Origin: an uncultured Thermoleophilia bacterium
Lineage (GTDB): Bacteria; Actinomycetota; Thermoleophilia; UBA2241
Direction of reading: 5' to 3'
Assembly: GCA_903927755.1 (NCBI GenBank)
Contig: CAIYOD010000014.1
Coordinates: forward strand, 1-36,973
Length of the DNA stretch: 36,973 nucleotides
Shown in pieces: positions 25,371 to 31,917 of this stretch. Every line of letters begins with the position of its first letter. Within the stretch, counting starts at the first letter, position 1. The notes under the pieces were generated by a model. It was given only the letters and a program-made list of their open reading frames with translations, did no database searches and had not been told where the DNA came from. Position numbers and translations under genes: made by a program.

Positions 25371-26111
25371 GTGGAGAACGAGCAACTCCTCGCCGTCTAT
25401 GCGGAGACGCGTTCGGCGGCGACGCTCGACGAGATCGTGCGTCGCAACCAGAACCTGCTGCACCACATCCTCAAGCGCTTCTCCTACGCGAGCGAGCCCT
25501 ACGAGGACCTGCTGCAGGTCGCCAACCTGGGGCTGATCAAGGCGGCGCAGCGGTTCGACGGCGGCCGTGGCGTGCGCTTCAGTACCTACGCCACGGCGAT
25601 CGTCGACGGCGAGCTGCGCCACCACCTGCGCGATTCCCTGCTCATGCGCCAGCCACGCTGGGTCAAGAAGGTGTACCAGCAGATCCAGGACAAGTCGGCC
25701 GAGCTCTCGCACAAGCTCGGCCGGCCCCCCGAGGTGGCCGAGCTGGCCAAGGCGCTCAACATCAACGAAGACGGCATCCTCGAGGTCATGAACCTGTACT
25801 CGCGCATCCAGCTGCACAGCCACGACGAGCCGTTCACGTCGGCCCAGTTGCAGGCGGGGGCAGACCCACACCTGGTGCACAGCCTCCGGCAGCAGACGTT
25901 CGCACTGCCGATCGAGGACAAGATCGCGCTGTACGCGGCCATGGACAGGCTCTCTTCCTTCCAGAAGCGGCTCATCTACCTGCTCTTCTTCAAGGACCTC
26001 ACGCAGAGCGAGGTGGCGCAGGAGATGGGCCTCACGCAGAAGAAGGTCTCGCGCGAGTCGATCAAGGCCTTGGGGCGGCTCAAGGAGGTCATGGGCAAGA
26101 AGGTCTTCTAG
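25371..26111 (+). CDS. Alternative sigma factor (SigB/FliA/WhiG-like) encoded inside the pilus locus
   Basis: 246 residues from GTG 25371. Region 2: NQNLLHHILKRF, EDLLQVANLGLIKAAQRFD and VRFSTYATAIVDGELRHHLRD; region 3: VKKVYQQIQDKSAEL and GRPPEVAELAKAL; region 4: LSSFQKRLIYLLFFKDLTQ and a helix-turn-helix SEVAQEMGLTQKKVSRESI. It is a group 3 factor without the long acidic N-terminus of the sigma factor at 14839. It starts 18 bp after pilC and no terminator intervenes, so it is probably made with pilBTC. FliA-like promoter motifs precede the first pilin, pilM and perhaps pilC, suggesting these as targets (inference). No anti-sigma factor gene adjoins it. Confidence 0.88.
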   Translation: MENEQLLAVYAETRSAATLDEIVRRNQNLLHHILKRFSYASEPYEDLLQVANLGLIKAAQRFDGGRGVRFSTYATAIVDGELRHHLRDSLLMRQPRWVKKVYQQIQDKSAELSHKLGRPPEVAELAKALNINEDGILEVMNLYSRIQLHSHDEPFTSAQLQAGADPHLVHSLRQQTFALPIEDKIALYAAMDRLSSFQKRLIYLLFFKDLTQSEVAQEMGLTQKKVSRESIKALGRLKEVMGKKVF

Positions 26112-26174
26112 TCCCCACTAGACATTCGTTCCAGTCCAGCGGGCGACGCACTGGGCAGAGTGTTGTCAGAACAG

Positions 26175-26201
26175 TAAAGAGATACGGCGGACTGCCGAAG
26201 T
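26175..26201 (+). promoter_or_regulatory. FliA/WhiG-type promoter before the first riboswitch-pilin unit
   Basis: TAAA (26175-26178), a 15-nt spacer and GCCGAAGT (26194-26201). The FliA/WhiG consensus is TAAA-N15-GCCGATAA, so the -35, the spacing and the GCCGA core fit. It would start RNA at about 26208, some 35 nt before the aptamer, and lies 64 bp after the sigma gene. Confidence 0.5.
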
Positions 26202-26242
26202 ATGTGTCTAGGAAACGAGCGGAGAGGCACTATAGGACCAGA

Positions 26243-26316
26243 GGCGCACAGGGCAAACCACTTGCGAAGGTGGGGCGCAAAGCCACAGGACTCCATGAGT
26301 CGGCTGGGCTGCCGCC
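26243..26316 (+). promoter_or_regulatory. c-di-GMP-I (GEMM-I) riboswitch aptamer, copy 1
   Basis: The conserved core is present in order: GCACAGGGCAAACC, a 6-bp P2 hairpin closed by a GCGA tetraloop (26258-26273), GGGGCGCAAAGCC, a short P3 hairpin (GACT/AGTC) and GGCTGGGCTGCCG. P1 can form from GGCG 26243-26246 and CGCC 26313-26316. The base equivalent to Vc2 G20 is G, which favours c-di-GMP over the 3',3'-cGAMP variants that carry A there. A terminator follows 20 nt downstream and the first pilin gene about 165 nt downstream. Confidence 0.93.
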
Positions 26317-26336
26317 AAGAAGATTTTCACCTCGCA

Positions 26337-26375
26337 GCCTGTGGTGCCCGGACGCAAGAGCACCACGGGCTTTTT
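26337..26375 (+). terminator. Riboswitch-controlled intrinsic terminator, copy 1
   Basis: 11-bp stem GCCTGTGGTGC (26337-26347) with GCACCACGGGC (26360-26370), one G-U pair, 12-nt loop, then TTTTT. Its 5' arm (26338-26345) can instead pair with GCCACAGG (26282-26289) inside the aptamer. The two folds exclude each other, so the folded, ligand-bound aptamer should release the terminator. Confidence 0.88.
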
Positions 26376-26482
26376 GGTGGGGTGCCGCGGAACGGGAGGA
26401 ACAAGCCCCGCGGCAGAGTACAAGTCAACGCACAAGCCAGGCAAGTCAGAAGTTCGCTAGGACAGAAGAGAGGAGTAGGCAC

Positions 26483-26875
26483 ATGAAGAGGTTCCGCAAG
26501 AGCGAGGGCTTCACCCTCATCGAGCTGCTGATCGTGATCATCATCATCGGCATCCTCGCCGCGATCGCGATCCCGATGTTCCTCGGCCAGCGTGACAAGG
26601 CCAAGGAAAGCGCCGTCAAGGAAGGTATCCACAGCATCCAGATCGGCGTCCAGAGCTGGGCGGTCGACGACCAGGACCAGTATCCTGCTGCCGACGACGT
26701 GGAAAAGGCCGCCATGGCATCGTACGTCGACATCTGGCCGGACGATCCGTGGAATCCTGACACCGCAATGACGAACAGCGGCGACCAGGGCAACTACACC
26801 TACGAAACGACTTCGACCGGCTTCGTGCTCACCGGCTTCGGCAAGGACGACGCCGGGATCATCACGGTCCCATGA
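26483..26875 (+). CDS. pilA: Type IV major pilin, copy 1 (PilA-like)
   Basis: 130-residue class III prepilin. Short basic leader MKRFRKSEG, then cleavage before FTLIELLIVIIIIGILAAIA with Glu at +5, as needed for assembly and N-methylation by PilD. The globular part is small (about 100 residues) and acidic, without cysteines, like pseudopilins and short pilins of Geobacter and monoderm bacteria. Calcium-site-like Asp/Asn-rich text (WPDDPWNPDTAMTNSGDQG) resembles GspG-type pseudopilins. GAGGAG precedes ATG 26483. Expression passes through the c-di-GMP riboswitch upstream, and a strong terminator lies 33 nt after the stop. Confidence 0.95.
   Translation: MKRFRKSEGFTLIELLIVIIIIGILAAIAIPMFLGQRDKAKESAVKEGIHSIQIGVQSWAVDDQDQYPAADDVEKAAMASYVDIWPDDPWNPDTAMTNSGDQGNYTYETTSTGFVLTGFGKDDAGIITVP
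26504..26607 (+). repeat. 104-bp near-identical repeat shared by the two pilin genes, copy 1
   Basis: Encodes the conserved pilin helix. It matches 27242-27345 at 101 of 104 positions by direct comparison, far more than selection on protein alone would need, and marks a recent duplication or gene conversion. The second copy lies 738 bp downstream in direct orientation. Confidence 0.85.
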
Positions 26876-26907
26876 TCTGAGTTCCTCGGACTGCGCGAAG
26901 TCCACCC

Positions 26908-26950
26908 TGCCCGGGACGGCTGCATCAGCGGCCGTCCCGGGCATTTCTCT
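26908..26950 (+). terminator. Strong intrinsic terminator after the first pilin
   Basis: Perfect 13-bp stem: TGCCCGGGACGGC (26908-26920) with GCCGTCCCGGGCA (26931-26943), 10-nt loop, followed by TTTCTCTT. It separates the first pilin from the second unit. Confidence 0.92.
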
Positions 26951-27050
26951 TCATGGGTCCCGCGCCGGCCTGCGGACAGAGCCCCTGAAGAGGCGCGGGA
27001 GGGCACCGCGGATGTCCGGCGAATCCGTAGGTGGGCACAGTATCTACGGA

Positions 27051-27123
27051 GGCGCAAAGGGCAAACCACTTGCGAGGGTGGGGCGCAAAGCTACGGGACT
27101 CCCTGAGTCCGCCGGGCTGCCGC
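27051..27123 (+). promoter_or_regulatory. c-di-GMP-I (GEMM-I) riboswitch aptamer, copy 2
   Basis: Same order of conserved blocks as copy 1: GCAAAGGGCAAACC, P2 hairpin with GCGA loop (27066-27081), GGGGCGCAAAGC, P3 hairpin (GACT/AGTC) and CGCCGGGCTGCCG. It differs from copy 1 at the Vc2 C17 position (A here) and keeps G at the G20 position, so c-di-GMP is again the predicted ligand. No convincing promoter was found between the preceding terminator and this aptamer. Confidence 0.92.
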
Positions 27124-27140
27124 ACTGGACGATACCTCGA

Positions 27141-27172
27141 GCCTGTGGTTGCATGGTGCGGCCGCGGGCTTT
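27141..27172 (+). terminator. Riboswitch-associated terminator hairpin, copy 2 (weak U-tract)
   Basis: 12-bp stem GCCTGTGGTTGC (27141-27152) with GCGGCCGCGGGC (27158-27169), four G-U pairs, loop ATGGT. It is followed only by TTT then CG, so it may terminate poorly. The 5' arm again pairs with an aptamer strand, GCTACGGG at 27090-27097 (three wobbles), as in copy 1. Confidence 0.65.
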
Positions 27173-27208
27173 CGTGCGAAAGCGTCCGGCTCGCAGAGGG
27201 AGAGTGAC

Positions 27209-27634
27209 ATGGAGCGCGCGACACAGAAGCGTCGGTTCTCGGAGGGATTCACCCTCATCGAACTGCTGATCGTGATCATCATCATCGGCATCCTCGCCGC
27301 GATCGCGATCCCGATGTTCCTCGGCCAGCGCGACAAGGCCAAGGAGTCGGCGGTCAAGGGAGCCGTACACAATATCGAGCTCGGCATCGCCAGCTACGCG
27401 GTCGATCACGGGGACACCTATCCCGACGCGGGTACGGTGAGCAAAGCCGACCTTGTCGATGCGGTTGGGGTGTCCTACGTCGACAACTGGCCGCTGAACC
27501 CGTGGACAGGCGCCGAGATGGCCGAGGCGGTGTCGGCGACCGACGAGGGAGACTACGTCTACAATCAGGTCGCCGATACGTTCACGCTGGTCGGGCTCGG
27601 CACGGACGGCACGCCGGTGATCACCGCTCCGTGA
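27209..27634 (+). CDS. Type IV major pilin, copy 2 (PilA-like)
   Basis: 141-residue prepilin with leader MERATQKRRFSEG and the same FTLIELLIVIIIIGILAAIA helix, Glu at +5. The first about 45 mature residues are nearly identical to copy 1; the globular parts diverge (for example HNIELGIASYAVDHGDTYP against HSIQIGVQSWAVDDQDQYP) but share SYVD-W-PxxPW and a C-terminal VIT/IIT-P. The start is ATG 27209, with GAGGGAGAG upstream. An in-frame TTG at 27149 lies within the terminator stem and is not likely. No terminator follows; the ABC ATPase gene starts 13 bp downstream and is probably co-transcribed. Confidence 0.95.
   Translation: MERATQKRRFSEGFTLIELLIVIIIIGILAAIAIPMFLGQRDKAKESAVKGAVHNIELGIASYAVDHGDTYPDAGTVSKADLVDAVGVSYVDNWPLNPWTGAEMAEAVSATDEGDYVYNQVADTFTLVGLGTDGTPVITAP
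27242..27345 (+). repeat. 104-bp near-identical repeat shared by the two pilin genes, copy 2
   Basis: Partner of 26504-26607; three substitutions, two of them silent-type third-position changes and one in the Gly codon. Confidence 0.85.
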
Positions 27635-27647
27635 GGCAGGCCGGCCG

Positions 27648-28367
27648 GTGACGGAGCCCAGCGCGCTGCAGATCGGCGGTCTGCGCAAGACGGTCCACGT
27701 GGGCTTCCGCCGCCGAGCCGTCGAGATCCTCAAGGGCGTGGACCTCCGGGTCGCCGAGAACGACGTGTTCGGGCTGCTCGGCCCCAACGGCGCCGGCAAG
27801 ACGACCACCGTCAAGGTCGCGCTCGGTCTGATGCGGCCCAGCGCCGGCACAGTCGAGCTGGGGGTCGACGGCCTTTCACACGTCGGCTACCTTCCGGAGA
27901 ACCCGTACTTCTACGACTACCTCTCGGGGCGCGAGTTCCTGGGGTTCTGCGCGCGCCTGTTCGGACTGGACGCAGGCACGCGAGGCGACCGCGTCGAGTC
28001 GCTGCTCCGCGACGTCGGCCTCGAGGCCGCCGCCGGCACGCACCTGCGCAAGTACTCCAAAGGCATGCTGCAGCGCATCGGCATCGCGCAGGCGCTGGTC
28101 AACGACCCGGAACTGGTGCTGCTGGACGAGCCTATGACCGGGCTCGACCCGATCGGCCGCGTCGAGGTCAAGCGCATCATCGAGAGCCTGCATGAGCGCG
28201 GCAAGACGGTGCTCTTCAACTCGCACATCCTCAGCGACGTGCACGAGCTCTGCACGCGCATCGCGATCATGCGCGAGGGGCGGGTCATCTGGACGGGCAG
28301 CGTGGACGAGGCGCTTGCCGAGGCGCCGACACTCGAGGACTTCTTCATGCAGGTGGTGACGGCGTGA
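27648..28367 (+). CDS. ABC transporter ATP-binding protein of the pilus locus (PilH-like)
   Basis: 239 residues from GTG 27648. Walker A GPNGAGKTTT (from about residue 45), signature KYSKGMLQRIG (degenerate LSGGQ), Walker B LVLLDEPMTGLD and the switch His in NSHILSDVHELC are all present, so it should hydrolyse ATP. With the following ABC-2-type permease it forms an exporter or membrane-remodelling pair. In Myxococcus and Geobacter, ABC genes pilH and pilI with pilG stand between pilA and pilD and are needed for pilus assembly; the order here is the same, which is the ground for the PilH-like label. The substrate is unknown. Confidence 0.88.
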   Translation: MTEPSALQIGGLRKTVHVGFRRRAVEILKGVDLRVAENDVFGLLGPNGAGKTTTVKVALGLMRPSAGTVELGVDGLSHVGYLPENPYFYDYLSGREFLGFCARLFGLDAGTRGDRVESLLRDVGLEAAAGTHLRKYSKGMLQRIGIAQALVNDPELVLLDEPMTGLDPIGRVEVKRIIESLHERGKTVLFNSHILSDVHELCTRIAIMREGRVIWTGSVDEALAEAPTLEDFFMQVVTA

Positions 28368-29128
28368 ACCAGATCGCCGCCATCGCCGTCAACACGTTCA
28401 AAGAGACGATCCGCGACCGCGTGCTCGCCGTCATCGTCGTCTTCGCCCTCATCATGATCGTCGGGGGGCTCTGGCTCGGCAGCATCAGCCTCGGCGAGCA
28501 AGGCCGCATGATGAAGGACTTCGGGCTCGTGGCGGTCACCTTCTTCGGGCTCATCGTCGCCGTGTTCGTGGCCGCCGGTCTGGTGCACAAGGAGGTCGAG
28601 AAGCGCACCGTCTTCGTGCTCTTCTCCAAGCCCGTGAGCCGGGCCGCGTTCATCACCGGCAAGTTCATCGGCCTGTGCGGCACGATGGCCGCCGTGCTCG
28701 CCGGCATGGGCGTCTTCCTGTTCCTGCTGGTGTGGGCGGTGGCCGGTGACGCGTCGGGCATGACCCTCGTCGCCGTGCTCATGATCTACGTGCAGTTGCT
28801 GGCCGTGATGGCGGTCACCATCTTCTTCTCGACGCTCGGCTCCGCGATCCTTGCCAGCGTGCTCGGCATCTGCGTCTATGTGGCTGGGCAGCTCAGCCAC
28901 AACGTGCTGTCGCTGACACGGCTCGGCAAGAACGCCGTCACCGAGGCGCTCTCGTGGGTCGTCTACGTGATCATCCCGAACTTCTCCGCCGTCGACGTCA
29001 AGGCCGGGGTGGTCGGCGAGGACACGCTGGCGTGGGGGCAGGTCGCGCTCTGGACCGGCTACCTGCTGGCCTACGTGGTCGTCGTGCTTGCGCTCGCCGC
29101 TCTGGTGTTCCGCCGCAAGGAGTTCTGA
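28364..29128 (+). CDS. ABC-2-type permease of the pilus locus (PilI-like)
   Basis: 254 residues, start GTG 28364 overlapping the ATPase stop (GTGA). Six hydrophobic segments: about 19-39, 58-75, 106-128, 135-160, 165-190 and 225-250. The motif LVHKEVEKRTVFVLFSKPVSRAAFITGKFIG after helix 2 is the ABC-2 permease coupling region. It is the membrane partner of the ATPase. Signal sequence absent. The C-terminus FRRKEF is short and basic. Confidence 0.88.
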   Translation: MNQIAAIAVNTFKETIRDRVLAVIVVFALIMIVGGLWLGSISLGEQGRMMKDFGLVAVTFFGLIVAVFVAAGLVHKEVEKRTVFVLFSKPVSRAAFITGKFIGLCGTMAAVLAGMGVFLFLLVWAVAGDASGMTLVAVLMIYVQLLAVMAVTIFFSTLGSAILASVLGICVYVAGQLSHNVLSLTRLGKNAVTEALSWVVYVIIPNFSAVDVKAGVVGEDTLAWGQVALWTGYLLAYVVVVLALAALVFRRKEF

Positions 29129-29129
29129 C

Positions 29130-29876
29130 GTGCTGCGGCGGGTGGTCGCCATCCTGGTGGTGCTGGCCTGCGCCGGGGTCGTCGTCGCCTACCAGGTGTC
29201 GCGGCCGGCGCGAGCGCCGGCGGACCCACGGGTATTCGTTCCCTCGCCGAAATTCTTCCAGGACTTCTCACCGAGCTTCCGTACCTCGATCGCCGATGCC
29301 TACTATCTGATTATGGTGCAGTACTACGGCGAGCACGTCGCCGGCGACGGCAAGCTGGACTCGCTGCCGGCGATGGTGGACCTGGTCACGACGCTCAGCC
29401 CGCACTTCACGCGGGCCTACCTGTTCGGCGCCTTCGCGCTCATCGACGCCGGACGCGCGGATGTCGCCTACACCGTGCTACAGAGAGGGTTCAAGGAGAA
29501 CCCGGGCGATTGGCACTTCCCCGCGTACCTCGGCTTCTTCGCCTATCGCTACGGTGAGGGCGAGACCAAGAATCTCGTTGCGGCGCAGTGGTACGAGAAG
29601 GCGGCCGCGATCCCCGGCAGTCCGGACTACCTCCCAAGGCTGGCTGCCGCACTTCTGGCCAAGGGTGGAGAGGAGGAGAAGGCGATCCTCATGTGGGGTC
29701 AGGCGTATCTTGCCGGGGACAAGTACGCGCGCAAGAAGGCGGTCGAGGGTCTGGAGCGCGTCCTGCCGAAGGAGAAGGAGGCGCGCATGCGCGCCCTGGC
29801 GCCGCTCTACGAGACGATGCCGGAGGCGGACGCGAACGCGCTCATCGCCGAGCTCTTCAAGGCGTACGTGCAATGA
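29130..29876 (+). CDS. TPR-like membrane-anchored protein of the pilus locus
   Basis: 248 residues from GTG 29130. An N-terminal hydrophobic helix (about residues 3-22) anchors it, with the bulk probably outside the cytoplasm. The rest is helical with TPR-like character: FTRAYLFGAFALIDAGRADVA, LQRGFKENPGDWHF and AAQWYEKAAAIPGSPDYLPRLAAALLAKGGEEEKAILMW. It stands in the third position of the ABC module, where PilG lies in Myxococcus-type loci, but I do not see sequence proof of orthology. It ends 40 bp before pilD. Confidence 0.7.
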   Translation: MLRRVVAILVVLACAGVVVAYQVSRPARAPADPRVFVPSPKFFQDFSPSFRTSIADAYYLIMVQYYGEHVAGDGKLDSLPAMVDLVTTLSPHFTRAYLFGAFALIDAGRADVAYTVLQRGFKENPGDWHFPAYLGFFAYRYGEGETKNLVAAQWYEKAAAIPGSPDYLPRLAAALLAKGGEEEKAILMWGQAYLAGDKYARKKAVEGLERVLPKEKEARMRALAPLYETMPEADANALIAELFKAYVQ

Positions 29877-29916
29877 CGGAGACCCGGGCCCGCGCGGCCA
29901 GCGCCGGGGAGCTGTG

Positions 29917-30690
29917 GTGACCGTCCTCCTGGTGATCATTGCGGCCGTCTACGGTCTCCTCATCGGCAGCTTCCTCAACGCCTGGGCGTGGCGTCTCGCG
30001 CATCACGAGAGCATCAGCAAAGGGCGCTCGCATTGTCCCCGCTGTGGGCACCAGATCCGCGCCTACGACAACGTCCCCGTCTTCAGCTGGCTCCTGCTGC
30101 GCGGGCGGTGTCGCGACTGCGGAGCGCCCATCAGCTGGCGCTATCCGCTCGGAGAGGCGGTCACCGCCGCCATCTACGTGGGCGTCGTCCTGCTGGATGG
30201 TCTGACCTGGGTGCTCATCCCGCACCTGTTGTTCGTCTCGGCGCTCGTGCTGGTGAGCCAGGTCGACCTCGAGATCCGCATCATCCCCGACGCCATCATC
30301 CTCCCGGTCGCCGCGCTCGGCGTTCCGCTCATGATCCTGTTCGGCGACGGGCCGTGGTGGGAGTGGCTGGTGGCCGGGGCGGCCGCGGCCGGGTTCCTCT
30401 TCCTCATCAGTGAGGTGTACTACCGCGTCAGGCACGTCGAAGGCATGGGGTTCGGCGACGTGAAGCTGGCGCTGTGCATGGGGATCTACCTCGGCGCCGC
30501 GGTGGTGCCGGCGCTCTTCATCGGCTTCCTGAGCGGGGCGATCATCGGCATCGCCGTCGTCGCCGCCAGCAAGGGCGACGGCAAGACGGCGATCCCCTTC
30601 GGTCCCTTCCTGGCGGCCGGCGCCGTCGTCGCGTTGTTCGCCGGAGCGCCGCTCATCGACGCGTACCTCAGTCTGGCGCTCGGGCGCTGA
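29917..30690 (+). CDS. pilD: Prepilin peptidase / N-methyltransferase PilD
   Basis: Membrane aspartyl protease that removes prepilin leaders and methylates the new N-terminus. 257 residues from GTG 29917; the neighbouring GTG 29914 is less well spaced from GGGGAG. An N-terminal helix with GSFLNAWAWRL is followed by the methyltransferase-type loop with paired cysteines CPRCGHQIRAYDNVPVFSWL and CRDCGAPISWRYP. The protease aspartates lie in SQVDLEIRIIPD and GMGFGDVKL. Eight hydrophobic segments are seen. It serves all six prepilin genes of this locus. Confidence 0.95.
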   Translation: MTVLLVIIAAVYGLLIGSFLNAWAWRLAHHESISKGRSHCPRCGHQIRAYDNVPVFSWLLLRGRCRDCGAPISWRYPLGEAVTAAIYVGVVLLDGLTWVLIPHLLFVSALVLVSQVDLEIRIIPDAIILPVAALGVPLMILFGDGPWWEWLVAGAAAAGFLFLISEVYYRVRHVEGMGFGDVKLALCMGIYLGAAVVPALFIGFLSGAIIGIAVVAASKGDGKTAIPFGPFLAAGAVVALFAGAPLIDAYLSLALGR

Positions 30691-30877
30691 CTCCGCGCCG
30701 CCTCGGTCTGGCGACGGGCCTGCGCGGCCGGCTCCGGCCCGCGGCGCACACGCGCAGCGGCGTCCAACGTCATCCGTGCATCGCCTTCGTCATCCTCGCG
30801 ACTGTCGCCCGCCCGTCGTAGCCTGCAGCTGACTCGTCGGCCCCATCGAGCCGGCCGATCGCTGAGGGGAGGCTGTC

Positions 30878-31312
30878 GTGAGACGCCAGAAGGGATCCAC
30901 CCTGTTCGAGCTCGTGACGGTGATGGCTGTCGCGGCCGTCTTCTCGTCGGTCGCCGTGCCGAGTGCCGCGCACGTCCGCTCGGCTGTCTCCAGCGCCGAG
31001 GGCGCGCGGAGGCTGGCGCTCGTCCTGCGCTCGGCACAGGCCGAGGCGCAGAGCAGGTCGTCCTCCGTGCGCGTCGAGGTCGACGGAAGCGGCTCCTACG
31101 TCGTGACGGCCGGCCCCGAGCCTCTCATGAGTGGTCGCATCGGGGCGCGTGTCTCCAGCACCTACCCCGGCGGGACGATCGAGTTCAGCGCCCGCGGATG
31201 GGCCGGCCTGGCGGGGTCGTCGAGTCCGCGGGCCGGGCACTTCAGCGTGGAGGGAGCAACGGCGTCTCGCAGAGTGACGATCCAGCTTTCGGGATGCGTT
31301 CGATGCGGCTGA
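30878..31312 (+). CDS. Minor pilin, GspH/FimT-like
   Basis: 144-residue prepilin starting at GTG 30878 after GGGGAGG. Leader MRRQKG, then STLFELVTVMAVAAVFSSVA with Glu at +5. The segment after the helix, SAEGARRLALVLRSAQAEAQSRSSSVRVEV, has the GspH/FimT pattern of a helix followed by R-S and a beta strand. The C-terminus holds GCVRCG, a CxxC. It heads a run of four overlapping minor-pilin genes and follows a 187-bp gap in which I found no convincing promoter. Confidence 0.85.
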   Translation: MRRQKGSTLFELVTVMAVAAVFSSVAVPSAAHVRSAVSSAEGARRLALVLRSAQAEAQSRSSSVRVEVDGSGSYVVTAGPEPLMSGRIGARVSSTYPGGTIEFSARGWAGLAGSSSPRAGHFSVEGATASRRVTIQLSGCVRCG

Positions 31313-31917
31313 GCATGGGCTCTCGGCCGGCGCTGCGCGCTACTGACGGCTTCACGCTTCTCGAGGCGGTGATGGCCGCGGGACTCGTGCTGCTGACGGT
31401 CACCGCGGTGACGGTCACCGTTGTCACAGTATCCGGCGCCGGGGCGCGGCTGGAAAGGCGCATGGACGCAGACCGCGCCGCGTGGAGAGTGGCCGAGCGG
31501 CTCCGCGTGCTGCCTTTCTGCGCCGGTGGGTATCCACAGGCGGCCATGGCGACGGGCGGCCGCTCATCCGATCTGGTCACGGCCGTCTTTCCGCACGCTG
31601 ACTTCGCGCGGAACACCACCGCAGCGCGTTACGCGGCCACCCCCGGCGCCGACGGCGAGCAGCCCGGGTCCTTCGTCACGCTGTTCGGCGAAGACGGCGT
31701 GCAGGTGACGTGCGTGGCGCGCTTCCTCACCGGTCCTGTGGGTCCAGAGCTGGGACCCGAGGCCCTGAGCGGCTGGGACGCGCGGTCTGCGTCCGCTCCG
31801 CCCTCGGGGACGCTGGCGATCACGCTCAGCGTTCCAGGCGGAGGGCAGCGGACGGGTTTCGTGCGGTCGGCGCTCTCGAGGCCGCCGATCTCCGTGCAAG
31901 CCACGGCGGCGCCCTGA
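31294..31917 (+). CDS. Minor pilin, PilV/GspI-like
   Basis: About 207 residues from ATG 31294; ATGs at 31303 and 31315 are equally possible and no ribosome site decides. The leader ends RATDG, followed by FTLLEAVMAAGLVLLTVTAVTVTVV with Glu at +5. The mature part holds two cysteines (FCAGG, VTCVARF). The start overlaps the GspH-like gene by up to 19 nt and the stop shares one base with the next ATG (TGATG). The PilV/GspI type is inferred from position and from the LEA sequence. Confidence 0.8.
   Translation: MRSMRLSMGSRPALRATDGFTLLEAVMAAGLVLLTVTAVTVTVVTVSGAGARLERRMDADRAAWRVAERLRVLPFCAGGYPQAAMATGGRSSDLVTAVFPHADFARNTTAARYAATPGADGEQPGSFVTLFGEDGVQVTCVARFLTGPVGPELGPEALSGWDARSASAPPSGTLAITLSVPGGGQRTGFVRSALSRPPISVQATAAP

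Noticed and set aside
24884..26482. Open frame upstream of and in phase with pilin 1
   Set aside because: Overlaps pilC and the sigma factor in another frame and crosses the riboswitch and terminator; the pilin starts at ATG 26483.
26243..27123. 3',3'-cGAMP (GEMM-Ib) instead of c-di-GMP aptamers
   Set aside because: Both aptamers keep G at the Vc2 G20 position, whereas the cGAMP-selective variants carry A.
29873..29920. 15-codon ORF bridging the TPR-like gene and pilD, starting with an ATGA overlap
   Set aside because: Could aid translational coupling, but it has no conserved sequence and pilD has its own GGGGAG site; chance is likely.
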